DNA from: Micromonospora vinacea
Lineage (GTDB): Bacteria > Actinomycetota > Actinomycetes > Mycobacteriales > Micromonosporaceae
Direction of reading: 5' to 3'
Assembly: GCF_015751785.1 (NCBI RefSeq)
Contig: NZ_JADOTY010000001.1
Coordinates: 5,084,001 to 5,148,000 of the forward strand
Length of the DNA: 64,000 nucleotides
Both the position numbers and the translations under genes were made by a program. Positions 63,924-64,000 of this stretch are shown in pieces. The notes under the pieces were generated by a model. The model made no database searches. It saw nothing but the letters and a program-made list of their open reading frames with translations, and had not been told where the DNA came from. The stretch's first letter is position 1; each line of letters begins with the position of its first letter.

Positions 63924-64000
63924 ATGCAGACAACCGCCGAGCACTGTCCCGCCCCCGTGCCGCCGCTGGGCTCCCGGGGCATCGACGAGATCCTGGCCGC
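63924..64000 (+). CDS. Rhodanese-like protein, 5' end only
   Basis: 25 codons are visible before the window ends: MQTTAEHCPAPVPPLGSRGI and DEILAA. A GGAAGGAACCG site precedes the ATG. The phrase GSRGIDEILA resembles the start of the rhodanese domains that follow cysteine dioxygenase genes. Assignment rests mostly on gene order; the catalytic Cys lies outside the window. Confidence 0.55.
   Translation, partial: MQTTAEHCPAPVPPLGSRGIDEILA

Noticed and set aside
1..64000. tRNA genes, rRNA, CRISPR arrays, transposases or phage genes
   Set aside because: No cloverleaf-like segments with a T-loop GGTTCGAATCC-type phrase, no regular spacer-repeat array, and no DDE or recombinase motifs were found by eye; a covariance scan would be needed to exclude small RNAs.

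Overview
The window is about 70% GC actinobacterial chromosome. Nearly every gene uses GC-ending codons, and several start at GTG or TTG behind purine-rich ribosome sites. A mycothiol-type DinB enzyme, glucosyl-3-phosphoglycerate synthase, SecA2, a GAF-ANTAR regulator, a rifamycin phosphotransferase and many two-part TetR/operator modules point to Micromonosporaceae, most likely Micromonospora. That assignment is from gene content only; no rRNA, tRNA, CRISPR array, prophage or transposase was seen.

Layout. 0-7.3 kb: small membrane and stress-type genes, including a three-gene DUF2089/membrane/SHOCT-like operon, an S41 peptidase, and a TetR/short-chain dehydrogenase pair with three matching operator boxes. 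7.3-9.6 kb: a decayed stretch holding the remnants of an NmrA-like oxidoreductase, a pyridoxamine-oxidase-like gene and a class A beta-lactamase, with intact HxlR and dihydrofolate-reductase-like genes between them. 9.6-12.4 kb: a full rifamycin phosphotransferase gene preceded by a rifamycin-associated inverted repeat. 12.4-22.9 kb: mixed housekeeping and accessory genes (DUF4396, TetR/SnoaL pair, MBL-fold, TMEM175 channel, DUF418, exported beta-carbonic anhydrase, DUF1996 secreted protein). 23-28 kb: two regulator-linked redox sets, the second with four copies of a 19-bp palindrome shared by a TetR gene, a mycothiol-type enzyme and an SDR.

28-38.7 kb: glycogen-debranching-like enzyme and SCP2 protein, ECF sigma factor overlapping a membrane-anchored propeller protein, LD-carboxypeptidase, DUF2267, glutamate-cysteine ligase family enzyme. 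38.8-44.8 kb: an eRF1-like protein overlapping a thiamine-diphosphate enzyme, then a heme-oxygenase-like diiron protein convergent with a CDGSH iron-sulfur protein, then a large unknown gene. 45-49.7 kb: a SigB/F-type sigma factor fused to a STAS domain, an orphan cytochrome oxidase subunit I, and a STAS-HATPase fusion, which together look like a reworked partner-switching system. 49.7-58.5 kb: glycosyltransferase and GpgS facing a Gfo/Idh plus zinc dehydrogenase pair, an ABC exporter and SecA2. 58.6-64 kb: GAF-ANTAR regulator, DUF2231, HhH protein, methyltransferase, a DUF3500 gene with a perfect 120-bp in-frame tandem duplication, ankyrin protein, and a cysteine dioxygenase/rhodanese pair cut by the window end.

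Five long intergenic inverted repeats (2.5, 7.6, 42.9, 59.5 and 61.3 kb) fall into at least four sequence types and are not explained by the genes. All functions are inferred by reading the sequence; no database search was run.
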